A stretch of 64,000 bases of DNA from Staphylococcus sp. IVB6240 (GTDB lineage Bacteria > Bacillota > Bacilli > Staphylococcales > Staphylococcaceae): the NCBI RefSeq assembly GCF_025558425.1, contig NZ_CP094718.1, positions 868,001 to 932,000 of the forward strand. Direction: 5' to 3'. Below are positions 21,704-30,501 of this stretch, one piece after another; position 1 is the stretch's first letter; every line of letters begins with the position of its first letter. A model generated the notes under the pieces. The model searched no databases, was not told the DNA's origin, and worked only from the letters and a program-made list of their open reading frames with translations. A program made the translations under genes and the position numbers.

Positions 21704-21749
21704 AAGTGGGACATTTTTTCTTAATTACTTTGAGAAGACTGTCCCACTT
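21704..21749 (+). terminator. Terminator after fakA (GTGGGAC-type)
   Basis: AAGTGGGACA (21704-21713) pairs with TGTCCCACTT (21740-21749), with extra pairing inside the loop, and is followed by TTTTG. Confidence 0.8.
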
Positions 21750-21791
21750 TTTGTGCGTGTATTATGTTAAATTGATGGAAATCAAGAACAT

Positions 21792-21819
21792 TTTACAAAG
21801 AATTGGGTATTGTTATAAT
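21792..21819 (+). promoter_or_regulatory. Sigma-A promoter of sdaAB-sdaAA
   Basis: TTTACA (21792-21797) and TATAAT (21814-21819) are separated by 16 bases, with a TG extended -10. This places transcription start near 21826 and rules out the in-frame starts upstream of 21854. Confidence 0.75.
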
Positions 21820-21853
21820 GGCAATAGAAATAATGAAAATCAGGGGGAAGCTT

Positions 21854-22519
21854 ATGAAATTTAAAAGCATATTCGATATTATAGGACCAACGATGGTGGG
21901 GCCATCGTCATCGCATACTGCGGGGGCTGTGCGTATTGGTCTTGTTGCTAGATCACTATTTGGAGGGCAACCTGCACAAGCAGATATTTACCTATTTGGT
22001 TCATTTATGGAAACTTATAAAGGCCATGGAACGGATGTCGCATTAGTAGGTGGCTTGTTAGGGTATGACACGGATGATAGTCGCATCGAAACAAGCTTAG
22101 AAACTGCAAATGAGCTTGGTATGCGCGTGAACTTTATTGAAATGTCTGAAGATCGTTCACATCCAAATACAGCCATTATTGATATGACTGATGGTGAAAC
22201 AACCATTTCAGTAGAAGGTGTCTCTATTGGCGGTGGTAAAATTGAAATCGTCGCAATTAATGGATTCCCAATCAATATTAGTGGTAACTACCCAACATTA
22301 CTTGTTTTCCACAAAGACACATTCGGTACAATCGGGAAAGTAGCGAATATTCTGGGGGTAAATAGCATCAATGTGGGAAGCATGCATGTTTCACGAAAAG
22401 AAAAGGGAGATCAGGCACTGATGACTTGTGAATTAGATGAATCAATCAGTGACGAAATGATTGAAGAAATACGAGATATACCAGGTATTATCACAGTATC
22501 ACTTATGGGTGAAGATTGA
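21854..22519 (+). CDS. sdaAB: L-serine dehydratase, beta subunit
   Basis: Partner of the iron-sulfur alpha subunit that deaminates L-serine to pyruvate. The 222-residue protein has the GPSSSHTAGAVRIG motif near the N-terminus and a C-terminal ACT domain (GTIGKVANILGVNSINVGSMHVSR region), probably for ligand control. ATG 21854 follows AGGGGG by 6 bases; upstream in-frame starts overlap the promoter. The next gene begins 14 bases after its stop. Confidence 0.95.
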   Translation: MKFKSIFDIIGPTMVGPSSSHTAGAVRIGLVARSLFGGQPAQADIYLFGSFMETYKGHGTDVALVGGLLGYDTDDSRIETSLETANELGMRVNFIEMSEDRSHPNTAIIDMTDGETTISVEGVSIGGGKIEIVAINGFPINISGNYPTLLVFHKDTFGTIGKVANILGVNSINVGSMHVSRKEKGDQALMTCELDESISDEMIEEIRDIPGIITVSLMGED

Positions 22520-22533
22520 TTGGAGGGGTTCGA

Positions 22534-23403
22534 ATGTTTAAGAGTGTAAAAGAATTAATTGCTAAATGTGAAGCTGAAGGGAAAGCCATCTATGAAGTGA
22601 TGCTTGAACAAGAAATGTCAGTGTCAGGTTTGACGAAAGAAGAAGTTTATATGCATATGGATCGCAACTTAACAACAATGGAAAATGCTGTTGCAGAAGG
22701 ACTCAATGGTGTTACTTCTAAAACAGGTTTGACAGGTGGCGATGCCGTTTTAATGCAACAATATATGGCGAGTGGCCAAGCATTAGCTGGCAACTTAGTT
22801 TTAGATGCAATTAGTAAAGCTGTTGCGACAAACGAAGTAAATGCTGCAATGGGTAAAATTTGTGCGACGCCAACTGCAGGATCTGCGGGTGTTGTACCAG
22901 GTGTGTTATTTGCTTTAAAAGAGAGACTGCAACTAGATCGACAAGGCATGCTTAACTTTTTACTCACATCAGGTGCTTTTGGCTTTGTCGTTGCAAATAA
23001 TGCTTCTATTTCAGGGGCTGCCGGTGGTTGCCAAGCTGAAGTAGGTTCAGCGAGTGCCATGGCAGCGGCAGCGATTGTCGAAGCAGCAGGTGGGACGCCA
23101 CAACAATCAGCAGAAGGATTTGCTATTTGTATGAAGAATATGTTGGGATTAGTATGTGACCCAGTTGCTGGACTTGTAGAGGTTCCATGTGTTAAGCGAA
23201 ATGCTGCAGGTGCATCTAATGCGATTGTCTCTGCAGATATGGCATTAGCAGGTATTTCATCTCGTATTCCGACAGATGAAGTAATTGATGCCATGCACCG
23301 TATCGGTCAAACAATGCCTGTTGAATTGCGAGAAACTGGACGAGGTGGTTTGGCAGGTACACCAACTGGAGAACGTTTAAAACAACAAATATTTGGTGAT
23401 TAA
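22534..23403 (+). CDS. sdaAA: L-serine dehydratase, iron-sulfur alpha subunit
   Basis: Catalytic 4Fe-4S subunit of L-serine ammonia-lyase. The 289-residue protein shows [52 protein letters not shown] and [10 protein letters not shown]; conserved cysteines in these segments ligate the cluster. ATG 22534 has GGAGGGG just upstream. Downstream, recG starts 2 bases after the stop with only a weak ribosome site. Confidence 0.96.
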   Translation: MFKSVKELIAKCEAEGKAIYEVMLEQEMSVSGLTKEEVYMHMDRNLTTMENAVAEGLNGVTSKTGLTGGDAVLMQQYMASGQALAGNLVLDAISKAVATNEVNAAMGKICATPTAGSAGVVPGVLFALKERLQLDRQGMLNFLLTSGAFGFVVANNASISGAAGGCQAEVGSASAMAAAAIVEAAGGTPQQSAEGFAICMKNMLGLVCDPVAGLVEVPCVKRNAAGASNAIVSADMALAGISSRIPTDEVIDAMHRIGQTMPVELRETGRGGLAGTPTGERLKQQIFGD

Positions 23404-23405
23404 AA

Positions 23406-25451
23406 ATGACAAAAATAGCGATAATTGAAAATCCTTATGCACTGAAAGACATTAAAGGTCTTGGACCAAAGCGTTTAACCTTGTTAAATGAAATGAATAT
23501 TCATACGGTACAAGACTTAATATTATATTTGCCAACACGTTATGAAGATAATTCCATTGTAGATTTGACACAAGCAGAAGATGAGTCAACAGTTACTGTT
23601 CAAGGGCAAGTTTATTCTACACCGACTGTTGCCTTTTTAGGACGAAATCGCTCTAAACTTACAGTGCATATGATGATCAATGATATTGCTGTAAAAGTTG
23701 TATTTTTTAATCAACATTATCTTAAAAACAAAGTCCAATTGCATGATACTGTAGTTGTGAAAGGCCGTTGGTCACGTCGTAAACAAGAGATTAATGGGCA
23801 AAAGATGTTTACGGATATGACACAATTGGCTGATGCGCAATTCACACCTGTATATCGTGTGAAAGAAGGCATCAAACAGAAAAATTTACGAGATATGATT
23901 CAAGCAACGTTAAAGGATGTTACGATTCATGAATGGTTACCCGAAACATTACGACAGAAATACAAATTGGAATCATTGCATGATACGCTTCACACATTAC
24001 ATGAGGCTCCGAGTCAAGAAATGATTTTAAGGGCAAGACGTACTTTTGCGTTTACTGAATTTTTTATGTTTGAGTTAAGAATGCAGTGGCTGAATCGCTT
24101 AGAAAAAAGTTCGGATCAAGCCGTTGCAGTGCAGTATGATATTGAATTAGTCAAAGCCTTTATCAATGATTTGCCGTTTGAATTGACAGATGGTCAAAAA
24201 CAAAGTATCAATGAAATATTTAGAGATTTGAAGGCGCCTATTCGAATGCATCGTTTACTGCAAGGAGATGTTGGATCGGGGAAAACAGTCGTTGCAGCCG
24301 TTTGTATGTATGCTTTAAAAACTGCGGGGTATCAGTCTGCCTTAATGGTACCTACAGAAATCTTAGCAGAACAACATGCTGAAAGTTTAACGTCACTTTT
24401 TGGTGATCGAATGAATGTCGCATTACTAACAGGTTCTGTTAAAGGTAAGAAGCGACAACTTCTTTTGGAACAATTAGCGAATGGAGAAATCGACTGTTTG
24501 ATTGGTACGCACGCACTCATTCAAGATGATGTTGTTTTTCATGACGTAGGTCTTGTGATTACAGACGAACAACATCGTTTTGGGGTAGAACAACGTCAGA
24601 AATTACGTGAAAAAGGTGCGTTGAGCAATGTGTTATTTATGACAGCGACACCTATTCCGAGAACATTGGCAATTTCTGTATTTGGAGAAATGGACGTCTC
24701 CTCTATTAAAAGTATGCCTAAAGGACGTAAGCCTATCATCACACATTGGGTGAAGCATGAGGGCTATGATCGTGTACTTGGTCAAATGGAACAAGAATTA
24801 GCAAAAGGGCGTCAAGCCTATGTGATTTCACCGCTTATTGAAAGCTCTGAACATTTAGAGGACGTGCAAAATGTCATTGCATTGTATGAGAACTTAAAAA
24901 TGCAATTGCCAAATCGTCACATTGGTATATTACACGGTAAAATGCGTCCAGATGAAAAAGATGATGTGATGCAACGCTTTAGCGCTCATGAGTTGGATGT
25001 TCTTGTATCAACAACTGTTGTTGAAGTAGGTGTTAACGTTCCGAATGCCACATTCATGATGATTTATGATGCTGATCGTTTTGGTCTTTCAACACTCCAT
25101 CAATTGCGTGGCCGTGTGGGGCGAAGCGATCATCAAAGTTATTGTGTTTTAATCGCCTCTCCTAAAACGGAAACAGGGATTGAACGGATGACCATCATGA
25201 CACAAACAACAGATGGTTTTGAATTAAGTGAGCGTGATTTAGAAATGCGTGGACCGGGCGACTTCTTCGGTGTAAAACAAAGCGGCTTGCCAGATTTCTT
25301 AGTTGCAAACCTAGTTGAAGATTATCGTATGTTAGAAGTCGCGCGTGATGAAGCGGCGGAAATGATTCAATCCGGCCGATTCTTTACAGAAGAATTTGAT
25401 CGCCTAAGAGAATTTATCGAACGAAATATGTTACATCAAAGCTTTGATTAG
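23406..25451 (+). CDS. recG: ATP-dependent DNA helicase RecG
   Basis: Branch-migration and fork-remodelling helicase. The 681-residue protein has an N-terminal helix-hairpin and OB wedge domain ([13 protein letters not shown], then VTVQGQVYS), Walker [12 protein letters not shown] and the DEQH box ([13 protein letters not shown]). Motifs [11 protein letters not shown] and [11 protein letters not shown] follow. It lies directly behind sdaAA and is followed by a long repeat-rich gap. Confidence 0.96.
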   Translation: MTKIAIIENPYALKDIKGLGPKRLTLLNEMNIHTVQDLILYLPTRYEDNSIVDLTQAEDESTVTVQGQVYSTPTVAFLGRNRSKLTVHMMINDIAVKVVFFNQHYLKNKVQLHDTVVVKGRWSRRKQEINGQKMFTDMTQLADAQFTPVYRVKEGIKQKNLRDMIQATLKDVTIHEWLPETLRQKYKLESLHDTLHTLHEAPSQEMILRARRTFAFTEFFMFELRMQWLNRLEKSSDQAVAVQYDIELVKAFINDLPFELTDGQKQSINEIFRDLKAPIRMHRLLQGDVGSGKTVVAAVCMYALKTAGYQSALMVPTEILAEQHAESLTSLFGDRMNVALLTGSVKGKKRQLLLEQLANGEIDCLIGTHALIQDDVVFHDVGLVITDEQHRFGVEQRQKLREKGALSNVLFMTATPIPRTLAISVFGEMDVSSIKSMPKGRKPIITHWVKHEGYDRVLGQMEQELAKGRQAYVISPLIESSEHLEDVQNVIALYENLKMQLPNRHIGILHGKMRPDEKDDVMQRFSAHELDVLVSTTVVEVGVNVPNATFMMIYDADRFGLSTLHQLRGRVGRSDHQSYCVLIASPKTETGIERMTIMTQTTDGFELSERDLEMRGPGDFFGVKQSGLPDFLVANLVEDYRMLEVARDEAAEMIQSGRFFTEEFDRLREFIERNMLHQSFD

Positions 25452-25500
25452 GGAGCACTACAGAAATCTCATGCGAAGCAAAGATTTCGTCGTAGTGCCC
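25452..25500 (+). other. Strong hairpin just after recG
   Basis: GCACTAC (25454-25460) pairs with GTAGTGC (25492-25498). Inside it GAAATCT pairs with AGATTTC, with minor bulges. There is no T-run after the stem, so it is not a standard terminator. It abuts the first 78-bp direct repeat. Confidence 0.55.
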
Positions 25501-25570
25501 CGGCAAGGATGACTAGATGTGAGACGAGCGTTAGGTGAAGTCACATATCAGTCATCTACTGCCATCAAGG
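25493..25570 (+). repeat. 78-bp direct repeat, left copy
   Basis: Nearly identical to 25753-25831: one substitution and one single-base indel seen by eye. Each copy can fold into a long hairpin (GATGACT pairing with AGTCATC, TGTGA with TCACA, closed by GGCA/TGCC). No coding potential was recognised. Confidence 0.8.
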
Positions 25571-25599
25571 CTTTTTAGTGTATAAAGAAATAGGAATAA

Positions 25600-25735
25600 A
25601 AAGCGAATATAGCTATGAACAGAACAAAATGATGAGCAAAATTGCTTTTCAAATTTTGCCGAAATCGTGGTAGTTCTGCCGAAAATCCTGCTTTTGGGAC
25701 ACCGTTTATCAGTTTACCAGCATATAAAATGAATA
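25600..25735 (+). repeat. Intergenic repeat, copy C (between the 78-bp repeats)
   Basis: Shares with copies A and B the blocks GAACAGAAC, GCAAAAT.GCTTTT, ATTTTG, AGTTCTGCCGA.AAT and TGCTT. It is more diverged and lies exactly between the two 78-bp repeats. Confidence 0.6.
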
Positions 25736-25752
25736 TGTCTGAGACTGATATA

Positions 25753-25831
25753 TAGTGCCCCGGCAAGGATGACTAGATATGAGACGAGCCGTTAGGTGAA
25801 GTCACATATCAGTCATCTACTGCCATCAAGG
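25753..25831 (+). repeat. 78-bp direct repeat, right copy
   Basis: Second copy of the 25493-25570 element, 260 bases further on, with one extra C and one G-to-A change. It has the same potential hairpin. Confidence 0.8.
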
Positions 25832-25868
25832 GTTTCTAATATTTAAAAAAATTAAATAATGATTTGAG

Positions 25869-25916
25869 GCAGGGATAATGAAAACTTTTGTGAATATAAG
25901 TTTTCATTATCCCTGC
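25869..25916 (+). terminator. Perfect 17-bp inverted repeat upstream of fapR
   Basis: GCAGGGATAATGAAAAC (25869-25885) is exactly complementary to 25900-25916, with a 14-base loop and then TTATTTAT. It probably terminates transcription coming from recG before the fapR promoter. The stem is unusually long. Confidence 0.65.
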
Positions 25917-25978
25917 TTATTTATATACTCAAACACAATGGATTATTTTTACTTTAGAAATGACTATATTAAATCATT

Positions 25979-26006
25979 TTGAAGATAAGTAAGAACGTGT
26001 TAAAAT
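25979..26006 (+). promoter_or_regulatory. Sigma-A promoter of fapR-plsX-fabD-fabG
   Basis: TTGAAG (25979-25984) and TAAAAT (26001-26006) are 16 bases apart, with an extended -10 TG at 25998-25999. The start would be near 26013, just before the FapR operator. Confidence 0.7.
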
Positions 26007-26018
26007 ATACAATAACCA

Positions 26019-26038
26019 ATTATGACTTGGTACTAAAT
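26019..26038 (+). promoter_or_regulatory. FapR operator
   Basis: Read on the minus strand the site contains TTAGTACCAAGTCATAA, which matches the known FapR-box pattern (TTAGTACC followed by a partly inverted half). It lies directly downstream of the predicted start site, so FapR binding would block transcription until malonyl-CoA releases it. This implies autoregulation of the operon. Confidence 0.8.
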
Positions 26039-26053
26039 GATGGTGGCGATGAA

Positions 26054-26614
26054 GTGAAACGAAATAAAAATGAAAGACGAAAGTTAATTCAACAAACGAT
26101 AGAACAAAATCCTTTTATAACCGATCAAGCATTAAGCGAAATGTATGAAGTGAGTATTCAGACCATTCGCCTTGATCGTAATCAATTACATATTCCAGAA
26201 TTGCGTGTGCGAGTAAAACAAGTTGCTGAAGAACAGTATCCGCATATTAGTTCTTTGGAGAATCAAGATATTATCGGCGATATTATTGCGTTAGAACCTA
26301 ATCAATCTGCCAAGTCATTACTAGTAATATCGGGAAATGATGTCTTCTCTCGAAATAATATCGCACGTGGTCATATTGTGTTTGCGCAGGCGAACTCATT
26401 ATGTGTTGCCATGATTAAACATGGTTTTGTTTTAACGAAGGAGAGTCATATCCATTTCGTAAAACCTGTACATCTCGGTGATAGTGTGATGGCTGAAGCA
26501 AAAGTTGCACATCATGATGATAAATATTATGAAATGACTGTCAGCTCATATGTAGGTGACGAAAAGGTTTTTGAAGGTATTTTCAAAATGTATTATATAA
26601 GTGAGGATGAATAA
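26054..26614 (+). CDS. fapR: Fatty acid and phospholipid synthesis repressor FapR
   Basis: Malonyl-CoA-responsive repressor. It has an N-terminal DeoR-like helix-turn-helix ([24 protein letters not shown]) and a C-terminal hot-dog ligand domain ([19 protein letters not shown] region). GTG 26054, 7 bases after GGTGG, is chosen because it gives 186 residues, close to S. aureus FapR. The in-frame start at 25979 lies inside the promoter and operator and so cannot be used. It is followed after 1 base by plsX. Confidence 0.93.
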   Translation: MKRNKNERRKLIQQTIEQNPFITDQALSEMYEVSIQTIRLDRNQLHIPELRVRVKQVAEEQYPHISSLENQDIIGDIIALEPNQSAKSLLVISGNDVFSRNNIARGHIVFAQANSLCVAMIKHGFVLTKESHIHFVKPVHLGDSVMAEAKVAHHDDKYYEMTVSSYVGDEKVFEGIFKMYYISEDE

Positions 26615-26615
26615 C

Positions 26616-27602
26616 ATGGTAAAAATAGCTGTAGATATGATGGGTGGCGACGATGCACCACAAATCGTCTTAGAAGCTGTAGAAAAGGCAATCAATGATT
26701 TTGAAGATCTAGAAATAATCCTATTTGGTGACGAAGCGCAATATACGTTAAACCATCCACGTATTACATTCCGTCATACTTCAGAAAGAATCACAATGGA
26801 AGATGAACCGGTTCGTGCGATTAAAAGAAAAAAAGATAGTTCAATGGTTCGCATGGCAGAAGCAGTGAAAAATGGTGAAGCAGAAGCCTGTGTTTCTGCT
26901 GGGAATACAGGTGCGTTAATGTCAGCTGGATTATTTGTTGTTGGCCGATTACCAGGTGTTGCAAGACCTGCGCTTGTTGCGACGATTCCATCTGTCAGTG
27001 GAAAAGGAACGGTGTTATTAGACTTAGGTGCCAATGCAGATGCCAAAGCAGAACATCTTTATCAAAATGCTGTTTTAGGTCATGTTTATGCTAAAAAATT
27101 ACGTGGTATTGAAAATCCAAAAGTTGCATTGTTAAATATTGGGACAGAAGCGCAAAAAGGCAATAACTTAACAAAAGCAGCATATAAATTAATGGCAGAA
27201 ACATCACAATTTAATTTTGTCGGTAATATTGAAGCGAAATCAATTTTAGAAGATGAAGCAGATGTTATTGTGACAGATGGCTTTACTGGTAACATGATTT
27301 TGAAAAACTTAGAAGGTGTTGCAAAATCATTTGGAAAAGTCATTAAGCAAAATATTTTATCAAGTGCTAAAAATAAATTGGCAGCACTTGTATTGAAAAA
27401 AGATATTAAAGGCATCGCGAAACAAATGGACTATTCGGAATACGGTGGTTCAGTGTTGCTTGGACTAGATGGCGTTGTTGTAAAGACACATGGTAGTTCG
27501 AACGCCAAAGCATTTTATTCAGCCATCCGCCAGGCAAAAGTCGCATCTGAAACTAAAATTGTAGATAATATGCGTGAAATGGTTGGTGAAGCGAGTGAGT
27601 AA
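26616..27602 (+). CDS. plsX: Phosphate acyltransferase PlsX
   Basis: Converts acyl-ACP to acyl-phosphate for PlsY, the first step of phosphatidic acid synthesis. The 328-residue protein begins [21 protein letters not shown] and contains [11 protein letters not shown] and [15 protein letters not shown], typical of PlsX. ATG 26616 has an AGGA site 8 bases upstream and starts 2 bases after the fapR stop. The FapR operator upstream probably controls it. Confidence 0.96.
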   Translation: MVKIAVDMMGGDDAPQIVLEAVEKAINDFEDLEIILFGDEAQYTLNHPRITFRHTSERITMEDEPVRAIKRKKDSSMVRMAEAVKNGEAEACVSAGNTGALMSAGLFVVGRLPGVARPALVATIPSVSGKGTVLLDLGANADAKAEHLYQNAVLGHVYAKKLRGIENPKVALLNIGTEAQKGNNLTKAAYKLMAETSQFNFVGNIEAKSILEDEADVIVTDGFTGNMILKNLEGVAKSFGKVIKQNILSSAKNKLAALVLKKDIKGIAKQMDYSEYGGSVLLGLDGVVVKTHGSSNAKAFYSAIRQAKVASETKIVDNMREMVGEASE

Positions 27603-28521
27603 AACAGCTTTTATGTTTCCAGGTCAAGGGGCACAAAAAGTAGGTATGGCTAAAGATTTATATGAAGGAGATACTTCAGCAAAATCACTTTTAGATACTG
27701 CAGAGACTAGTGTGAACTTCGACTTATTGGAAACAATGTTTGAAGATACCAAGGGTGTTTTATCACAAACAGAAAATACACAGCCTGCATTATTAGCTCA
27801 TAGTGCAGCACTATATACAGCAATGGGGCAACCTGAAGCAGATTATGTAATAGGACATAGTCTTGGAGAATATTCTAGTCTTGTTGCGAATGGTGTACTA
27901 GCATTTGAAGATGCTGTTAAGATTGTCCGTCGTCGTGGAGAGTTAATGGCACAAGCCTTTCCAAGTGGTGTAGGGAGCATGGCTGCTGTCCTTGGCTTAT
28001 CACTTGAAGAAGTAAGAGACATTTGTGATAAAATTTCAACGGATGAAGCAGTGGTAGAACCTGCCAATATCAATTGCCCGGGTCAAATTGTTGTATCAGG
28101 TCATGCAACGGCGATTAATCAACTTGTTAAAGAAGGAAAGTCTTTAGGTGCGAAACGTGTGATGCCATTGCAAGTGTCTGGTCCATTCCATGCGTCAATG
28201 ATGAAAGTCATTGCAGATGATTTTTCAGATTATATCAATCAATTTGACTGGCATGATGCAAAAGTACCTGTTGTTCAAAATGTTCATGCACAGGGTGAAA
28301 CAGATGCAGAAGTGATCAAAGCACATATGATTGAGCAATTGTATTCACCTGTACAATTTATTGATTCAATAGAATGGTTGATTGCACAAGGTGTCACACA
28401 CTTTGTAGAAATTGGTCCTAATAAAGTGTTATCGGGTCTTGTAAAGAAAATTAATAGAGATGTTAAAATAACTTCGATTCAAACACTCGAAGATGTAAAG
28501 GAATGGTTAGCGAATGACTAA
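27595..28521 (+). CDS. fabD: Malonyl-CoA:ACP transacylase
   Basis: Loads malonyl groups on ACP for fatty acid elongation. It has the N-terminal [12 protein letters not shown], the catalytic serine in [12 protein letters not shown], and GPFHASMM with the catalytic histidine. GTG 27595 gives the expected [14 protein letters not shown]-terminus and overlaps plsX by 8 bases; alternative starts at 27574-27586 would add up to seven residues. The product is 308 residues. Confidence 0.95.
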   Translation: MSKTAFMFPGQGAQKVGMAKDLYEGDTSAKSLLDTAETSVNFDLLETMFEDTKGVLSQTENTQPALLAHSAALYTAMGQPEADYVIGHSLGEYSSLVANGVLAFEDAVKIVRRRGELMAQAFPSGVGSMAAVLGLSLEEVRDICDKISTDEAVVEPANINCPGQIVVSGHATAINQLVKEGKSLGAKRVMPLQVSGPFHASMMKVIADDFSDYINQFDWHDAKVPVVQNVHAQGETDAEVIKAHMIEQLYSPVQFIDSIEWLIAQGVTHFVEIGPNKVLSGLVKKINRDVKITSIQTLEDVKEWLAND

Positions 28522-29251
28522 AGTAGCATTAGTAACTGGTGCATCACGTGGTATTGGACGTAGTATCGCATTACAACTCGCTGAAGAAGGTTATCATGTT
28601 GTTGTAAACTATGCAGGTAATAAAGAAAAAGCAGAAGCAGTCGTTGCAGAAATTCAAGATAAAGGGCAAGAAAGTATCGCCATTCAAGCAAACGTTGCCA
28701 ATGGAGATGAAGTGAAAGCGATGATCAAAGAGGTTGTTCAAACTTTCGGTTCAGTGGATGTGCTTGTAAATAATGCAGGTATTACGCGTGATAACTTACT
28801 GATGCGTATGAAAGAACATGAGTGGGATGATGTTGTTGATACAAACTTAAAAGGTGTGTTTAACTGTATCCAAAAAGTAACACCTCAAATGTTAAGACAA
28901 CGCCAAGGACGTATTATTAACTTAACAAGTGTTGTTGGTGCAGTTGGGAATCCTGGTCAAATTAACTATGTTGCAACAAAAGCAGGTGTGATTGGGATGA
29001 CCAAAACAGCAGCACGTGAATTGGCATCGCGTAATATTACAGTGAATGCTGTTGCACCAGGATTTATCGTATCAGATATGACAGATGCATTGAGTGATGA
29101 GTTGAAAGAGACAATGAAAGGTCAAATTCCACTCGGTCGTTTTGGACAAGATACAGATATCGCACATACTGTTGCGTTTTTAGCATCTGAAAAAGCAAGT
29201 TATATCACTGGTCAGACGATTCATGTCAACGGTGGTATGCACATGGAATAA
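28514..29251 (+). CDS. fabG: 3-oxoacyl-ACP reductase FabG
   Basis: NADPH-dependent short-chain dehydrogenase performing the first reduction in fatty acid elongation. The 245-residue protein has the cofactor motif [26 protein letters not shown], catalytic Ser in [22 protein letters not shown] with the YxxxK pair, and the C-terminal [12 protein letters not shown]. It overlaps fabD by 8 bases. Confidence 0.97.
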   Translation: MTKVALVTGASRGIGRSIALQLAEEGYHVVVNYAGNKEKAEAVVAEIQDKGQESIAIQANVANGDEVKAMIKEVVQTFGSVDVLVNNAGITRDNLLMRMKEHEWDDVVDTNLKGVFNCIQKVTPQMLRQRQGRIINLTSVVGAVGNPGQINYVATKAGVIGMTKTAARELASRNITVNAVAPGFIVSDMTDALSDELKETMKGQIPLGRFGQDTDIAHTVAFLASEKASYITGQTIHVNGGMHME

Positions 29252-29276
29252 ATCTGCTATATGGCAGGATCCATGC

Positions 29277-29282
29277 TATAAT
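29277..29282 (+). promoter_or_regulatory. Extended -10 element before acpP
   Basis: TATAAT at 29277-29282 preceded by TGC gives an extended -10; the -35 region is weak. It could provide extra transcription of acpP inside the fatty acid operon. The 29252-29437 gap holds nothing else recognisable. Confidence 0.45.
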
Positions 29283-29437
29283 ATAAAGGAAACGCCTTGT
29301 TAAGAAAACACACGATGACGTGGCTTGTAATTCTGACAATATCATGGCAAAATATAACAGTCGGGTATGATCAGTTAAAAGAATCACTACAGTCGACCAA
29401 GGGTGTATCCTTGAATCTTTAAAGGAGGTGACAGACT

Positions 29438-29671
29438 GTGGAAAACTTCGATAAAGTAAAAGACATCATCGTTGACCGTTTAGGCGTAGATGCTGATAAG
29501 GTCACTGAAGGTGCATCATTCAAAGATGATTTAGGCGCAGATTCACTTGACATCGCAGAATTAGTGATGGAATTAGAAGATGAATTCGGTACAGAAATTC
29601 CGGATGAAGAAGCGGAAAAAATCAATACAGTAGGCGACGCTGTTAATTTCATTAATACACTTGAAAAATAA
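29438..29671 (+). CDS. acpP: Acyl carrier protein
   Basis: A 77-residue acidic carrier protein with the phosphopantetheine attachment serine in [22 protein letters not shown] start 29438 sits 9 bases after a very strong AAAGGAGGTG site. It is followed by its own terminator, consistent with high expression separate from rnc. Confidence 0.97.
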   Translation: MENFDKVKDIIVDRLGVDADKVTEGASFKDDLGADSLDIAELVMELEDEFGTEIPDEEAEKINTVGDAVNFINTLEK

Positions 29672-29681
29672 TTAATTTCAT

Positions 29682-29705
29682 CTGAGTCGATGTTTGTCGG
29701 CTCAG
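29682..29705 (+). terminator. Terminator after acpP
   Basis: CTGAGTCGA pairs with TCGGCTCAG (one G-T pair) and is followed by seven T residues. It probably gives partial read-through into rnc. Confidence 0.75.
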
Positions 29706-29766
29706 TTTTTTTACTAAAAGATGTTTTTATACCATTAATTTGCAATAAAAAAAGGAGGCAATAGAA

Positions 29767-30498
29767 ATGGCTAAGTTGAGCAAAGAAACACTGGTTGAAA
29801 TATTTAGAGAAAAATTCGATCAAAAAATGAAAGAGCTAGGGTTACCTTACAATAACGTAGACATATATCAACAGGCATTTTCACATTCAAGTTTTATTAA
29901 TGATTTCAATATGCCACGCTTAATGCACAATGAGCGATTAGAATTTTTAGGTGACGCGGTATTAGAATTGACGGTATCACGCTATTTATACGATCAATAT
30001 CCTCATCTACCTGAGGGGAATTTGACAAAGATGCGTGCAACAATTGTGTGTGAACCCTCACTTGTAATATTTGCGACGAATATTGATTTGAATCCATTAA
30101 TTTTGTTAGGTAATGGCGAAGAAAAAACAGGGGGGCGTACACGTCCAGCCTTAGTTTCAGATGCATTTGAAGCGTTTGTAGGGGCATTATATTTAGATCA
30201 AGGGTTAGAAGTTGTGCGACAATTTGCGGAATATGCGATTTTCCCACATATTGAAGATGAGACATTGATGGGGGTTGTTGATTTCAAAACGAAACTTCAA
30301 GAATATATCCATCAATATCATTTAGGTGAATTAACCTATCGTATTGCAAAAGAAGAAGGCCCTGCGCATAACAAACAATTCACATCTGAAGTATTGTTAG
30401 ATGCAAAACCTATTGCAGTAGGTCAAGGTAGAACAAAAAAAGAATCAGAACAAAAGGCAGCTGAAAGAGCCTATGTAAAAATGACCAATAAGGAGTAA
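29767..30498 (+). CDS. rnc: Ribonuclease III
   Basis: Double-strand-specific endoribonuclease. The 243-residue protein has the RNase III signature [13 protein letters not shown], a second acidic site [15 protein letters not shown], and a C-terminal double-stranded RNA-binding domain ([12 protein letters not shown] to [13 protein letters not shown]). It is followed after 3 bases by smc. Confidence 0.97.
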   Translation: MAKLSKETLVEIFREKFDQKMKELGLPYNNVDIYQQAFSHSSFINDFNMPRLMHNERLEFLGDAVLELTVSRYLYDQYPHLPEGNLTKMRATIVCEPSLVIFATNIDLNPLILLGNGEEKTGGRTRPALVSDAFEAFVGALYLDQGLEVVRQFAEYAIFPHIEDETLMGVVDFKTKLQEYIHQYHLGELTYRIAKEEGPAHNKQFTSEVLLDAKPIAVGQGRTKKESEQKAAERAYVKMTNKE

Positions 30499-30501
30499 GC
30501 G

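Noticed and set aside
22647..23294. Minus-strand 215-codon open frame inside sdaAA
   Set aside because: Fully antisense to a well-identified gene, with no recognisable motif.
25575..25766. Minus-strand 63-codon open frame between recG and fapR
   Set aside because: It lies within the intergenic repeats, lacks a ribosome site and has no protein-like features.
25493..25831. Possible CRISPR array
   Set aside because: There are only two repeat copies, 78 bp long, 182 bases apart, and no cas genes nearby.
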